Below are positions 32,857 to 40,595 of a stretch of 40,595 nt of DNA, in pieces. Within the stretch, counting starts at the first letter, position 1; each line of letters begins with the position of its first letter. Position numbers and translations under genes: made by a program. The notes beneath the pieces were generated by a model. That model was given only the letters and a program-made list of their open reading frames with translations. It ran no database searches and had not been told where the DNA came from. Source of the DNA: Bacillus sp. 2205SS5-2 (GTDB lineage: Bacteria; Bacillota; Bacilli; Bacillales; Bacillaceae_K); NCBI RefSeq assembly GCF_037024155.1, contig NZ_JAYKTS010000029.1, positions 6,998-47,592 of the forward strand, in the 5' to 3' direction.

Positions 32857-35226
32857 TTAGTGATCCCGATTCACCAAATAATTTACTAAATGCTTCAGAA
32901 AAGAAGGGGAATTTGGCAATTTTTTCAGTGCTTCGATGGCAAGACAGTACTGTTCCCACATCTCTTTTCTTGCTCCTTCTAGACTGAGAATGGACACAAA
33001 AGTTGAATGATTGTTTTCAACATCTTTACCAATCGCTTTACCAAAATGCTTCAGATTTCCTTCCACATCAAGCAAGTCATCTTTAATCTGAAATGCAAGC
33101 CCTGCATGATAGGCGAATTTTTTCAACGCATCAATTTCTTCTTCCTCTGCATGAGCTAAAATGGCCGGCATGATAAGCGACGCTTCAAATCCAAGACCGG
33201 TTTTATAAAAACCCATGGCTTTTAATTGTTCTAATGTCACTGCTTTCCCTCTAAAATCCAAATCCATTGCCTGTCCCTTACACATATCCTCAGTCACTTG
33301 AGTAGTATAGTGAATTAATTTGAGGACTGTTTTAGCATTGAACTCTTTCAATGAAGTTTGTTCTTCAATCGCTTTTTGTGTCAGAAAAAGACCGGTTAAT
33401 TCGGCAACGGCAATTGAATGCACTGTATGGAGGGTCGGATGACCGCGGCGAATTGTTGCATTATCTTGAGATGGTAGATCATCAAAGATTAGAGAAGCCG
33501 TATGCATGTATTCCAGTGATTTTAATAAAGGAATAATTTCTGCAGGATTCAAACCATATTTGTGAACACTCATCATCCAGGTCACAATCGGTCGCAACCT
33601 TTTTCCACTTCCTTCTAGACTATAATTCGCCGCAGCAATGATGGACTGATTTACAGTAGAACTCATGTTGTTCGGGTGAATTTTTAAATTTTTGTTGATC
33701 TGTTCTCGAACGTCTTTGATCGTATGTAAAAAGTCATCCTGCTCTTTTCGCTCAATTTTCAAGGTCGTAATAATCTGATCCCGCAGAAATTTATCAAAGA
33801 AATCAACATCGTCAGCTTTTTGCACCATTTTTTGAATGAGTCGATTGAATCTTGGAATTCCGGAGGCAAATAGCTCCATTACCTCAAAGTACTTTTCAAC
33901 TCCCATTCGTTCTTTATATCGTTTCAATCCGTTAATCGCTCGGTCGAGAATCACCTCTGATGTCTTCGGATCGGAATGATAAACATTTTGGATTAGATGA
34001 GAGATAACCGTCCAATATAATTCAAACGGATTGACTAGATCTTCCCGCTGAGTATGGTACTTCATATAATAAGTGTACGGTGTAACAGCCCCGTCCCTCT
34101 GATCATCAAACATATCCGCAAAATCATCTGCCAACTGATTATAGAGGCCATAAAAGAAGGTGCGATTGTAAAATTCCTCATCCTCTGATGCACTCATGAC
34201 CGAACGAACAATCAAACGAGAAAAAGAAGATTTTAATATAACCGGAATGTAAAGCTCTTCATTTGTATAATGTGGATTCGCCAGATTCTTAACTCGGTCG
34301 ACTTCTTGAGCATGAAAAAACACATAGGATTGCTCAAAAAAGATGTCTATCGTTTCTGGGCGCTGATGAGCTTTAATATAAAGGAACGCTTCTCGAAGTT
34401 CCAAATGAATGTAGCGAATCAGCTCCCCATTTTCACCTGTCCACTCCCCTAATTCTGGAACAGACCCTGTAATGAGAGTCGTTCGGATTAAATCAGAATA
34501 TTCTTTTTCTTCTTCAATGGATAAAATTTTAGCATCCAAAAGGTCGTCAATGAATGGATAAGTTAACCCGTAGGAATAACCTAATCGTATCGCTTGATCT
34601 AGTCTTATTTTCCGTTCTTCCGACGATATTGCATCTTCCATATCTTCCATTTCATGCATAATCAATCCGGAAATGATTTTGATTTGCTTTCTCTGCGCTT
34701 GTTCAGCATCCATCCCGGCTGGAATGTGAGAAGAGACGGCCTTTAATTTATTGATTAACCAAATGAATGTGGTTTCAATCCCTTCTTTTTGCGCCATCCG
34801 GTATAAAACAGACATACTCAACGAATCTGCTTTGCCCGCATCATTCGTTTTAAGTTGACTTTTCAAACTATCTACTACTTGTCGAATTCTAGTTTGAGTA
34901 GTTGGAGAGTCTAACGATTGGCCAAGGTCACGCATAAAAATATAAGAAATGCTACGGTCTAAATAATCATCTAATTTCCCTGTATAATCCAGCCATCTAA
35001 GGTAATGATCATACCCTTTAGATTCAGAGGTTTTCTTTTTACGAGAAAAAAACGAAACGAGTGGATGATGAATATGATTGTGTTTCCACGAATCTATTTC
35101 TTTTGTTAAAGAGGAGACATAGGTCTTTTCCTTCACTTGGGTATATAGAGAGGAGAAATATATAGCCGCCTTTTGCTCCGCTAGCTCATAAACCGCATCA
35201 GTATTTTCAATCCATTTTTTCTTCAT
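32857..35226 (-). CDS. Fusion of two isoprenoid-synthase-fold domains (prenyl diphosphate synthase C-terminal)
   Basis: This is a 789-residue cytosolic protein. The C-terminal 290 residues are a trans-isoprenyl diphosphate synthase: SLEGSGKRLRP (536-546), the first Asp-rich motif DDLPSQD (582-588) with RRG (593-595), GQAMDLD (651-657), and the second motif FQIKDDLLDVEG (712-723) with GKD (733-735). The usual AGD after the first motif reads LTG here, and the Lys after GKD is replaced by His (ENNHSTF). The N-terminal 500 residues are helical and hold their own pair DDLLD (227-231) and DDFAD (367-371), 140 residues apart, about the spacing of the C-terminal pair. They resemble class I isoprenoid enzymes. 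Ordinary family members are about 300 residues. The enzyme may both make and cyclise or couple a prenyl diphosphate. Start: ATG 35226; the ribosome binding site AGAGG is distant and within a hairpin. Confidence 0.85.
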   Translation of the reverse strand: MKKKWIENTDAVYELAEQKAAIYFSSLYTQVKEKTYVSSLTKEIDSWKHNHIHHPLVSFFSRKKKTSESKGYDHYLRWLDYTGKLDDYLDRSISYIFMRDLGQSLDSPTTQTRIRQVVDSLKSQLKTNDAGKADSLSMSVLYRMAQKEGIETTFIWLINKLKAVSSHIPAGMDAEQAQRKQIKIISGLIMHEMEDMEDAISSEERKIRLDQAIRLGYSYGLTYPFIDDLLDAKILSIEEEKEYSDLIRTTLITGSVPELGEWTGENGELIRYIHLELREAFLYIKAHQRPETIDIFFEQSYVFFHAQEVDRVKNLANPHYTNEELYIPVILKSSFSRLIVRSVMSASEDEEFYNRTFFYGLYNQLADDFADMFDDQRDGAVTPYTYYMKYHTQREDLVNPFELYWTVISHLIQNVYHSDPKTSEVILDRAINGLKRYKERMGVEKYFEVMELFASGIPRFNRLIQKMVQKADDVDFFDKFLRDQIITTLKIERKEQDDFLHTIKDVREQINKNLKIHPNNMSSTVNQSIIAAANYSLEGSGKRLRPIVTWMMSVHKYGLNPAEIIPLLKSLEYMHTASLIFDDLPSQDNATIRRGHPTLHTVHSIAVAELTGLFLTQKAIEEQTSLKEFNAKTVLKLIHYTTQVTEDMCKGQAMDLDFRGKAVTLEQLKAMGFYKTGLGFEASLIMPAILAHAEEEEIDALKKFAYHAGLAFQIKDDLLDVEGNLKHFGKAIGKDVENNHSTFVSILSLEGARKEMWEQYCLAIEALKKLPNSPSFLKHLVNYLVNRDH

Positions 35227-35237
35227 TCTCTACATGA

Positions 35238-35278
35238 CCTCTCAAAGAGGTGCCTGCCTCATTCTGAGGTTTCTCAGA
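35238..35278 (-). promoter_or_regulatory. Twin hairpin leader of the isoprenoid fusion gene
   Basis: On the minus strand TCTGAG-AAAC-CTCAGA (35278-35263) is followed by CCTCT-TTG-AGAGG (35250-35238). The AGAGG arm is the only ribosome-binding-like sequence before the ATG at 35226, 11 bases away, so translation may depend on opening this hairpin. Confidence 0.35.
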
Positions 35279-35299
35279 GGACGACAGACACACAAGATT

Positions 35300-35518
35300 T
35301 CATTCTATGTTCAATTTGATACTTTCTATTATTAAAACCGCACGAATATTGTTTCTTCCTTCCTTTAATTGTAACGTCTTTTGATTAGCATTACTATGCC
35401 TGATTTTCAATAGACCTTTCCTCAAAATTACATCCCAATTACCGCAACGGCTCTCTTTAATACTATATCTATTAAAAATCATGCAGAATTCGTTGCCATT
35501 CGGAAGGCAAAAATACAA
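35300..35518 (-). pseudogene. Possible small gene or C-terminal fragment
   Basis: A 72-codon frame reads, from its middle, DVILRKGLLKIRHSNANQKT, then LQLKEGRNNIRAVLIIESIK and LNIE. The last 45 residues look like a real beta-rich polypeptide, but the first 25 do not, and there is no ribosome binding site. It is probably the tail of a lost gene. 35520-35789 shows nothing else supportable. Confidence 0.3.
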
Positions 35519-35789
35519 CAGTTTAGTATTGATAAGCTAATCACTTCATGGTGTCAAAATTCTTTCTTTGATAATTCCCACTAATTACAAAGATTTTTTA
35601 TTTAGTCCATTATGCATTTTGAAAACGCAGGAAAATTCTAATAGATTCACATTATTTATGTAAGTAGATGATAAACTTGAATATATCTACTACTTTTCTA
35701 ACCCCTTCATTACAGAATTGTTCAATCTGGTGCCAACAGACCGTTAAGTCATTGGAACCCTTGCCTTTTACGGAATAGATTCTTTTGAT

Positions 35790-35974
35790 AAGGCTCTTTT
35801 CGTATACATTGTTGCTCTTTACACAAAGAAAAAACAGGCAGTAGGGTTTTTCGATTGATTTCTTCTTTTTTATCTAGAAATGAAGAATCTTTCATTAGGA
35901 AAAGAGCACGAAATCATACAAGTCAAGGAATTCCTTTTGATTCGAAAAGCCACAATCTTTGCGATAACAGCCTT
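35790..35974. repeat. Dispersed repeat family A, copy A6 (best preserved)
   Basis: It runs from AAGGCTCTTTTCGTATACAT to CACAATCTTTGCGATAACAG-CCTT. The two ends are imperfect inverted repeats over about 30 bp. TTTGAT occurs on the left flank and, as the continuation of the right end, TTTGAT again, a possible target-site duplication. Confidence 0.8.
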
Positions 35975-36205
35975 TGATAAAAACAACATTATTTGCGAAA
36001 TCAGCCTCACCTAAGGTATTTTTGTACAGTTTTTTTCAAATCTGATCATATGCTAAATAGAGGATTGAAGTATTATCTAAATGGATAATTTAACATTCTA
36101 AATGAAGAAATTGATTTTCCGTTTTGTACTTCTCTTCCCTTTCAAGAACAAAAAACGTCACTACTCTTCCAAAGTTGGATGAAAGAAAGGTCGTGACTTC
36201 TTGAA

Positions 36206-36533
36206 ATGATAATCCCCATCTTTCGAATCTTTAGTATTCAAAAAGCCTACACTTTTCACCTAGATTTTTTAGACTTTCAACTCAACTGGAAACACCAGTT
36301 TGAAAACACACTTCCTCTTTATGGTCAGATTTCATTTAAGGATATCTTTATTTATCTATCAGTGCGCCATGGAGACACCTCTCCAGGAATATCAAAAGCT
36401 ATCATTCGTTGTTTGTTAACAGAAAAACTATCCCTATGTAAATTTTGGGCTAGAGAAAACACCTTGGAACATGCTTGAATTTACTGTGACGGATCCTTTT
36501 TACAATAAATTTTTTCATGAAGGATTAGTATGA
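36206..36533 (+). pseudogene. Glyoxalase/bleomycin-resistance-like protein, broken
   Basis: The plus strand from 36206 encodes MIIPIFRIFSIQKAYTFHLD, then FLDFQLNWKHQFENTLPLYG and ISFKDIFIYLSVRHGDTSPG. This is the typical first half of a vicinal-oxygen-chelate (glyoxalase superfamily) protein. After GISKAI the frame drifts, and in another frame TPWNMLEFTVTDPFYNKFFH gives the recognisable end, stopping at 36533. The middle has lost bases and at least one frameshift is present. GAAAG-type bases before the ATG are a poor ribosome binding site. Intact relatives are about 120 residues long. Confidence 0.68.
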
Positions 36534-37030
36534 GGTGGTTAGAGGAAGAATTTTATTCTCTGGAAAACAATGTACCTTCCTAAACCTTGTAAGAAGTAGG
36601 CGGTATGGTAACGATTAATTTATGGAACTTTCAGAACTGTTGAACCTACTTATATCCCAATGTCCGCAACACCTTGACACGATTTTTCACGAATAATGTA
36701 AGGGATACTCTACAATCGATTGGTGCTGGGAAATGATCACTTGGCATGGCCACATTACTATTATAATTTGGCTGACAAGTGAAAACTGCTTAGGTATTTT
36801 ACTAGGGGATTACATTTGTCAACTACCAGTCAAAATTCCCAAAATAAAAAAATGCGAATATTATAAGGAGGCTCTTTGCTCTTTGGGTGGAATAGGTATA
36901 GTCCCGTAGTACTATTCACTCTCAAAAATGTATACTCTATTCTCAGCAGAAAGGCTGACTGCAAAAAAGAAGTCAACCTTACTTTACCAAAGAGTCAGTG
37001 ATCCTCCACAAAGAAAAAGGGGACTTTTAT
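36534..37030. other. Gene-free stretch with coding-like shreds
   Basis: On the plus strand, LYNRLVLGNDHLAWPHYYYN (about 36710-36770) and ILLGDYICQLPVKIPKIKKC followed by EYYKEALCSLGGIGIVP (about 36795-36908) look like pieces of a decayed gene. They do not assemble and I do not recognise a family. Confidence 0.25.
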
Positions 37031-37196
37031 TAGGACCGTTTCGCAAAGAATGTGGCTCCTAGAATGAGCCCTCCTATCGTGATGAAGAATGACTTTGGGC
37101 ATCTTTTCGCAGCATTTTAACCCGAAATGATGAAAGAAAAGTGTGTTTCCATCTTTTTTGCATGCTACAACAACAAAGTATGCGAAAAGAGCCTTT
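37031..37196. repeat. Dispersed repeat family A, diverged copy A7
   Basis: GGACCGTTTCGCAAAGAATG and CAACAAAGTATGCGAAAAGA-GCCTTT are the two shared termini. The centre is unlike other A copies apart from short words, so it may be a third variant. 37200-37529 shows nothing supportable. Confidence 0.5.
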
Positions 37197-37529
37197 GATA
37201 AAAATGAAATACACCTAGAGAAACAATTGTTGTCCCTCCCCAATGCGTATTTCATATACGGTTCTCTTAAAAAGTTTTATGAAAACGAAATGACCTTATT
37301 CATGGATAAAGGTTGCAAGAAACGCAGAAACAAAAAACATTCGAATTAACTCTAATTATGTTCATAATAGCATCCTTTTTATGTAGATCTTTATTGAATT
37401 TATCTCTTTACTATGAAAGTGATTTAGGTCTTTCAAAAAATTAAAAGTAAAATCCGCTTTCCCCAAAACCTAGTCTAAGGAGCACTCTTCATCCCATTGC
37501 TTATTTTTCAAAATGTCTCGTCTTTTACA

Positions 37530-37694
37530 TTGGCTCTTTTCGTATACATTGAGGCTATTTCATCATATTTTTGATTAAATCCTCCATTTCACAGTTGAAT
37601 TCCATCAAAACCAGACGAAATGATGCCCGAAACAAAGCTAAATCAAGATAAGAAACTATTACGAAAAGCAACAAACTTTGCTAAAACAGCCATT
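37530..37694. repeat. Dispersed repeat family B, copy B6 (best preserved)
   Basis: It reads from TGGCTCTTTTCGTATACATT to CAAACTTTGCTAAAACAGCC. The family B interior is ATATTTTTGATTAAATCC, CACAGTTGAATTCCATC, CCAGACGAAATGATGCCCG and AACAAAGCTAAATC. The copy lies downstream of the GyrI-like gene. Confidence 0.75.
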
Positions 37695-37775
37695 ACATTG
37701 GACTAGCCTTTTTAACATACCACTATAAGTATGTTTCGTTTGGACAAGTTGCCTCTTACACTTTTATTCTTTCTT

Positions 37776-38249
37776 TTACTTCCTCATAACCGGAATCCAA
37801 ACCTCACAGCTGTAATTATCATCTGCAGTATTTCCAGGTGGATAAAGCTCAAATTCAGCTTCGTCTGCATGCTCATATCCAGAAGTCGGAAACCATTCGG
37901 AGAAAATTCGTTGCCATATGGACTGGATAGCCTCAGGTAATGGTCCAACACTTTCAAACACTGCCCATGTATTCTTGCCAATTTCTCTTTCTTCAAATTG
38001 CGTCTGTTGGTTAGTGGTTTCGGCACCAATCATATAGGTGAATTCCTCTTTTTCCTGATCGAAGTCCATACAAACTCCGACAAATTCTTCATTTTCTGCG
38101 ATTTCTAAGATTTGGTGTCCGACACCATTTCTTGACACTTCGTCCCAAAACACAGGAATTTGTTGGTTGTTTTTACCATCACTGGTTGAAACTCTTTTAC
38201 TTTGACCGATGACAGTAAATGATTCTTTCTTCTCGATTCGATAATTCAT
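37776..38249 (-). CDS. GyrI-like effector-binding-domain protein
   Basis: This 157-residue stand-alone GyrI-like domain protein (SOUL/GyrI fold) matches the ligand-binding domain of AraC-type regulators such as those with AraC_E_bind. The opening MNYRIEKKESFTVIGQSKRV, then PVFWDEVSRNG, the glutamate-rich EFTYMIGAETT, and YCR-like ending FELYPPG followed by CEVWIPV are typical; the conserved acidic residue near the C terminus is Glu in FELYPPG. AAAGGAG lies nine bases before the ATG. No DNA-binding domain is present, so it probably binds or hydrolyses a small hydrophobic compound. The frame from 38029 to 37784 is only its shadow. Confidence 0.85.
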   Translation of the reverse strand: MNYRIEKKESFTVIGQSKRVSTSDGKNNQQIPVFWDEVSRNGVGHQILEIAENEEFVGVCMDFDQEKEEFTYMIGAETTNQQTQFEEREIGKNTWAVFESVGPLPEAIQSIWQRIFSEWFPTSGYEHADEAEFELYPPGNTADDNYSCEVWIPVMRK

Positions 38250-38428
38250 TCCACATTCTCCTTTTGGTTGATTTTTTTATTCACAAATTTCTGAATTCTT
38301 CTTTACCTATGACTAACTTAACCTGTGTTCATTATAAAACATTCGCCGTATTGCAATATAATCCTTTCAATTTCTCCCTCATTTCTTCTCTTTTTTTCAG
38401 GATAACTTCTTTCACCCACTATTTTTTT

Positions 38429-38680
38429 AAGACTCTATTCGTATACATTCTGGCCATTTCATCTAATTGTTGACCTAGTTGTTCACTTACGGTCACTATA
38501 TTAACAACAAAATCCTTTGAAGAAACTGGAATTTTATACTCTTCTTCCCTTCTTACACTATTAAATGCATCATTTCTATTAGTAATTTATCATTTTCAGA
38601 TAAATAATTAACTGTCAAAACCAATAAGAAAAATATCATCAATAATGAAAATTACTTTCTTATTCTTCCTTTCATATGCC
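38429..38680 (-). pseudogene. Small secreted/membrane protein remnant fused to repeat end B7
   Basis: The minus strand from about 38673 gives MKGRIRK, then after a shift a hydrophobic stretch (LLMIFFLLVLTVNYL). Another frame then gives RNDAFNSVRREEEYKIPVSS and KDFVVNIVTVSEQLGQQLDE. The final residues MARMYTNRVLKK are encoded by a family B repeat terminus (AAGACTCTATTCGTATACAT, from 38429). The gene is broken by at least two shifts. 38250-38428 and 38690-38965 show nothing else supportable. Confidence 0.35.
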
Positions 38681-38968
38681 CTATATGCTTCGCTAAAAGG
38701 AAAGGATAAGGGACCTCTATTCGTCTATTTTTGAACGAAATAATTATCAAGATGTAGGGTTCCATTATTAATTTCCTTAAAAGAAACAACAAATACGAAC
38801 CCCTGATGACTTACCACTCCCCCAGAGAGAAAATGTGGTTTCATCATTTTCACAAGCCAACAAATTTTTTCGCTGTATTAATTTGTTTATTTTTCTGAAA
38901 AATTAATTGGAAAGGAAATCAACAGCTATGTTATAAGAGATTCTACATTATCTGAAAATGAGCCTAAA

Positions 38969-38995
38969 CAAAAAAACAGCCCCTCATGAGCTGTT
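38969..38995 (-). terminator. Terminator of the DUF6526 gene
   Basis: AACAGC (38975-38980) pairs with GCTGTT (38990-38995) with an inner CTCATGAG palindrome. On the minus strand it is followed by seven U residues. Confidence 0.68.
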
Positions 38996-39011
38996 CCACC
39001 TTCCCCATTCA

Positions 39012-39440
39012 TTAAAGCCGGTAATGATCAGCGCGCCAGTTCTGAACAGACTTTTTGATTTCATCTGGTGACAATTTTTCGATTAGCGCACGTTCCACCA
39101 ACTTTGGATATTCTTCATCCGATGCAAATCGAAGTGCAATCACTTGTTTTAATGTGAGATTAGCGTCTAATAGTTCTCCTGTCATTCGATAGTAACGGAA
39201 ATTTTCTTCCGTGCGAATCATGCGATCCTGAAGCTGGAGAGCATATAATCTTAGCTTTGCCCCAACAACAATAAGCGTGAAGACAATGAATAGAATCACA
39301 AGACTTAATAGCAATTCAGTGCCCATGGTTTGAACGAAGAAGATCACGGCTAAAAGGAGCGTGATGAGAGCAAGTAGCGAGATCACTCGATGAAAGACTG
39401 GGTCGATTTTTTTGTGGTTTTGGTAATTTTGTTTTTTCAT
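39012..39440 (-). CDS. DUF6526 membrane protein
   Basis: This 142-residue protein starts at 39440 (MKKQNYQNHKKIDPVFHRV), since CAGGAGGTACACT precedes it; the eight extra residues of the longer frame cover that site. Two transmembrane helices lie at about 20-37 and 43-63. A cytosolic tail follows with ENFRYYRMTGELLDANLTLK, then VIALRFASDEEYPKLVERAL and ADHYRL. The NYxNHxxxDPxFH opening and QVIALRFASDEE are the hallmarks of DUF6526. The function is unknown. It is monocistronic with its own terminator. Confidence 0.85.
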   Translation of the reverse strand: MKKQNYQNHKKIDPVFHRVISLLALITLLLAVIFFVQTMGTELLLSLVILFIVFTLIVVGAKLRLYALQLQDRMIRTEENFRYYRMTGELLDANLTLKQVIALRFASDEEYPKLVERALIEKLSPDEIKKSVQNWRADHYRL

Positions 39441-39779
39441 AGTGTACCTCCTGCATGTGGTCACTTTATTATATACTATCTTTTTCTTTAAATAAGATTA
39501 AAAACAATGTTTTAAAAATTTTCAACCTTTTTCTACTTAAAAAGATCGGGTGAACTTTGACTGTTTTACCATACAAAATTAATTCATGTGTATGGTTAGG
39601 TCAGGTACTATTGAGAACCTCCGATATTAATAATGTTGAGGAAAAAAGGCCATCTTATAAAATCAGAAGGACCTTTTCTGTATCTAATCACATCATACCA
39701 TTTATATCCAAAATATATAAGTCTATATTTTTTTGTATGAATTGGTATCCTTAATGTAGATTTTTTAGGGGGAAGAAAA

Positions 39780-40313
39780 ATGATAGATTACAGGATAAAA
39801 GCAACCGGAAACTTCACAGGTAAGATAGGAGAACTGGTTTCCATGTTAGAACACACAAGAGCCATCACCATCGATGAAATTAAAAAATTAACAGAATTCG
39901 ACTTAGATTACTTGGTAGATGAAGGGTCAAATTCAATTGGTTCTTTATTATTACATATTGCATCAATTGAATTTGTCCATCAAGTCATATCATTCGAAGG
40001 ACGTGATTTGAATGAAGGTGAGTTTCAGAACTGGAGACATGCGTTAGAACTTGGGCAAGAAGGAAGAAATACAATAAGGAAGAATGATGTTGAATATTAT
40101 TTGAATGAACTATCTCAAGTCAGAAATCAAACATTATCCCAGCTTAAGAAGCATGGCGATGATTGGTTATATGAAGAAAAACAATGGGCAAATGGAATTC
40201 CATATAATAACTATTATCTTTGGTTTCACGTTTTTGAAGACGAGATTAGCCACCGCGGTCAAATCAGAACAATAAAACGCCTTCTTTCAAAAAATAAATA
40301 TTGGAACAAGTGA
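39780..40313 (+). CDS. DinB family protein (DUF664-like)
   Basis: This is a 177-residue four-helix DinB/YfiT-like putative metal-dependent protein. Metal-binding histidines are expected in LLLHIASIEFVHQ (the first helix pair) and in WFHVFEDEISHRGQI near the C terminus, where H-x3-E/D-x3-H is the usual pattern. AGGGGGGAAG precedes the ATG by several bases. Relatives act as thiol-dependent transferases or are uncharacterised; no partner gene is seen. The 240 bp before it (39540-39779) hold nothing I can support. Confidence 0.85.
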   Translation: MIDYRIKATGNFTGKIGELVSMLEHTRAITIDEIKKLTEFDLDYLVDEGSNSIGSLLLHIASIEFVHQVISFEGRDLNEGEFQNWRHALELGQEGRNTIRKNDVEYYLNELSQVRNQTLSQLKKHGDDWLYEEKQWANGIPYNNYYLWFHVFEDEISHRGQIRTIKRLLSKNKYWNK

Positions 40314-40390
40314 CAATCAGCCATATATATTTTGGTTGTTTCCGTATAGGATCTAGCTATTAGCTGCTGTAAATATTGGGTTAGGCTATA

Positions 40391-40466
40391 TTTGATGGAA
40401 ATCAATAATGAGATAGAGAATTTAGTCAAATATCAGATGAATAACCACACTGTTTACGAAACCCCA
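40391..40466. repeat. Dispersed repeat family B, partial copy B8
   Basis: TTTGATGGAAATCAATAATG and TTTAGTCAAATATCAGATGA align with the interior of B2. The terminus has changed to TGTTTACGAAACC, which recurs at the window edge (40584-40595). Confidence 0.5.
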
Positions 40467-40568
40467 TGTCCTGTCAGACACCGCAATGAATGAAAATGGG
40501 GTCTAGCGGTTTAATGATGCATTAAACTGTTCATCCTGTTAATGCAGGTCTGAGGTCGCCTCTTTTTT
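40462..40568 (+). ncRNA. Possible structured RNA element ending in a terminator
   Basis: Four consecutive hairpins can be drawn: CCCCAT/ATGGGG (40462-40467 with 40496-40501), GTTTAATG/CATTAAAC (40509-40516 with 40520-40527), CCTG/CAGG (40535-40538 with 40545-40548) and GAGG/CCTC (40552-40555 with 40559-40562) followed by six T. It could be a small RNA, a leader of a gene beyond the window, or a repeat element. Its promoter was not identified. Confidence 0.35.
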
Positions 40569-40595
40569 GGTGGATAAAACCCCGTTTACGAAACC

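Noticed and set aside
32857-34400. Calling the N-terminal half of the fusion a classic terpene cyclase
   Set aside because: No clear NSE/DTE triad was seen. The second motif is DDFAD, so only an isoprenoid-synthase-like domain can be claimed.
8561-37694. CRISPR array as an explanation for the repeats
   Set aside because: The copies are long, far apart, in both orientations and without regular spacers or cas genes.

Overview
The window looks like a chromosomal segment of a low-GC Gram-positive member of the Bacillaceae. The signs are AGGAGG-type ribosome binding sites, several TTG starts, a T-box-controlled TyrZ-type tyrosyl-tRNA synthetase, a CcpA-type cre site, an htpX gene facing a YkrK-like DUF1836 gene, and DUF1456, DUF2087, DUF2161 and DUF6526 families that are typical of bacilli. 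No rRNA, tRNA, CRISPR array or phage module was recognised.

Layout. 0-1.6 kb: a broken IS4-type transposase and a short tandem repeat. 1.6-3.15 kb: tyrS with its T-box leader and promoter (minus strand). 3.2-13.1 kb (minus strand): a pentose-type sugar uptake locus. A ChvE-like binding lipoprotein, a double-ATPase protein and a permease form one unit behind a cre-overlapped promoter. A sugar-binding sensor, a histidine kinase, an AraC-type response regulator and a second, XylF-like lipoprotein form the next unit. This matches the published three-component plans AraPST/AraEGH and XylFII-LytS/YesN. 13.4-16.2 kb: a 2'-5' RNA ligase remnant, a DUF2161 protein and an MBL hydrolase/TetR pair with twin operators. 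16.7-19.3 kb: a prolyl-4-hydroxylase-like oxygenase, htpX and a ykrK-like repressor gene. 20.1-25.6 kb: a frameshifted gene, a DUF2087 regulator, a lipoprotein remnant, a metallophosphoesterase and a divergent SDR/TetR pair. 26-27.3 kb: a YgjP-like metallopeptidase/DUF1456 operon. 27.4-31.1 kb: a decayed zone with several broken genes and a dead IS1380 transposase. 31.8-35.3 kb: a two-gene operon of a radical SAM enzyme and a 789-residue fusion of two isoprenoid-synthase-fold domains. 36-40.6 kb: a dead glyoxalase-like gene, GyrI-like, DUF6526 and DinB genes, then a structured terminator element at the window edge.

The most novel coding signal is the 31.8-35.3 kb operon. Its large protein has a C-terminal trans-prenyl diphosphate synthase domain behind an N-terminal domain carrying its own two aspartate-rich motifs. 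This order recalls fungal chimeric terpene synthases and is unusual for a bacterium.

The most novel non-coding signal is a set of about fifteen dispersed intergenic repeats (about 165-185 bp when complete) in two families, called A and B here. They have different centres but share imperfect terminal inverted repeats of about 30 bp, which suggests MITE-like elements. One copy carries a nested long palindrome and another supplies half of a gene's terminator. Many genes here are being lost: at least eight coding remnants with frameshifts or deletions lie among these repeats.
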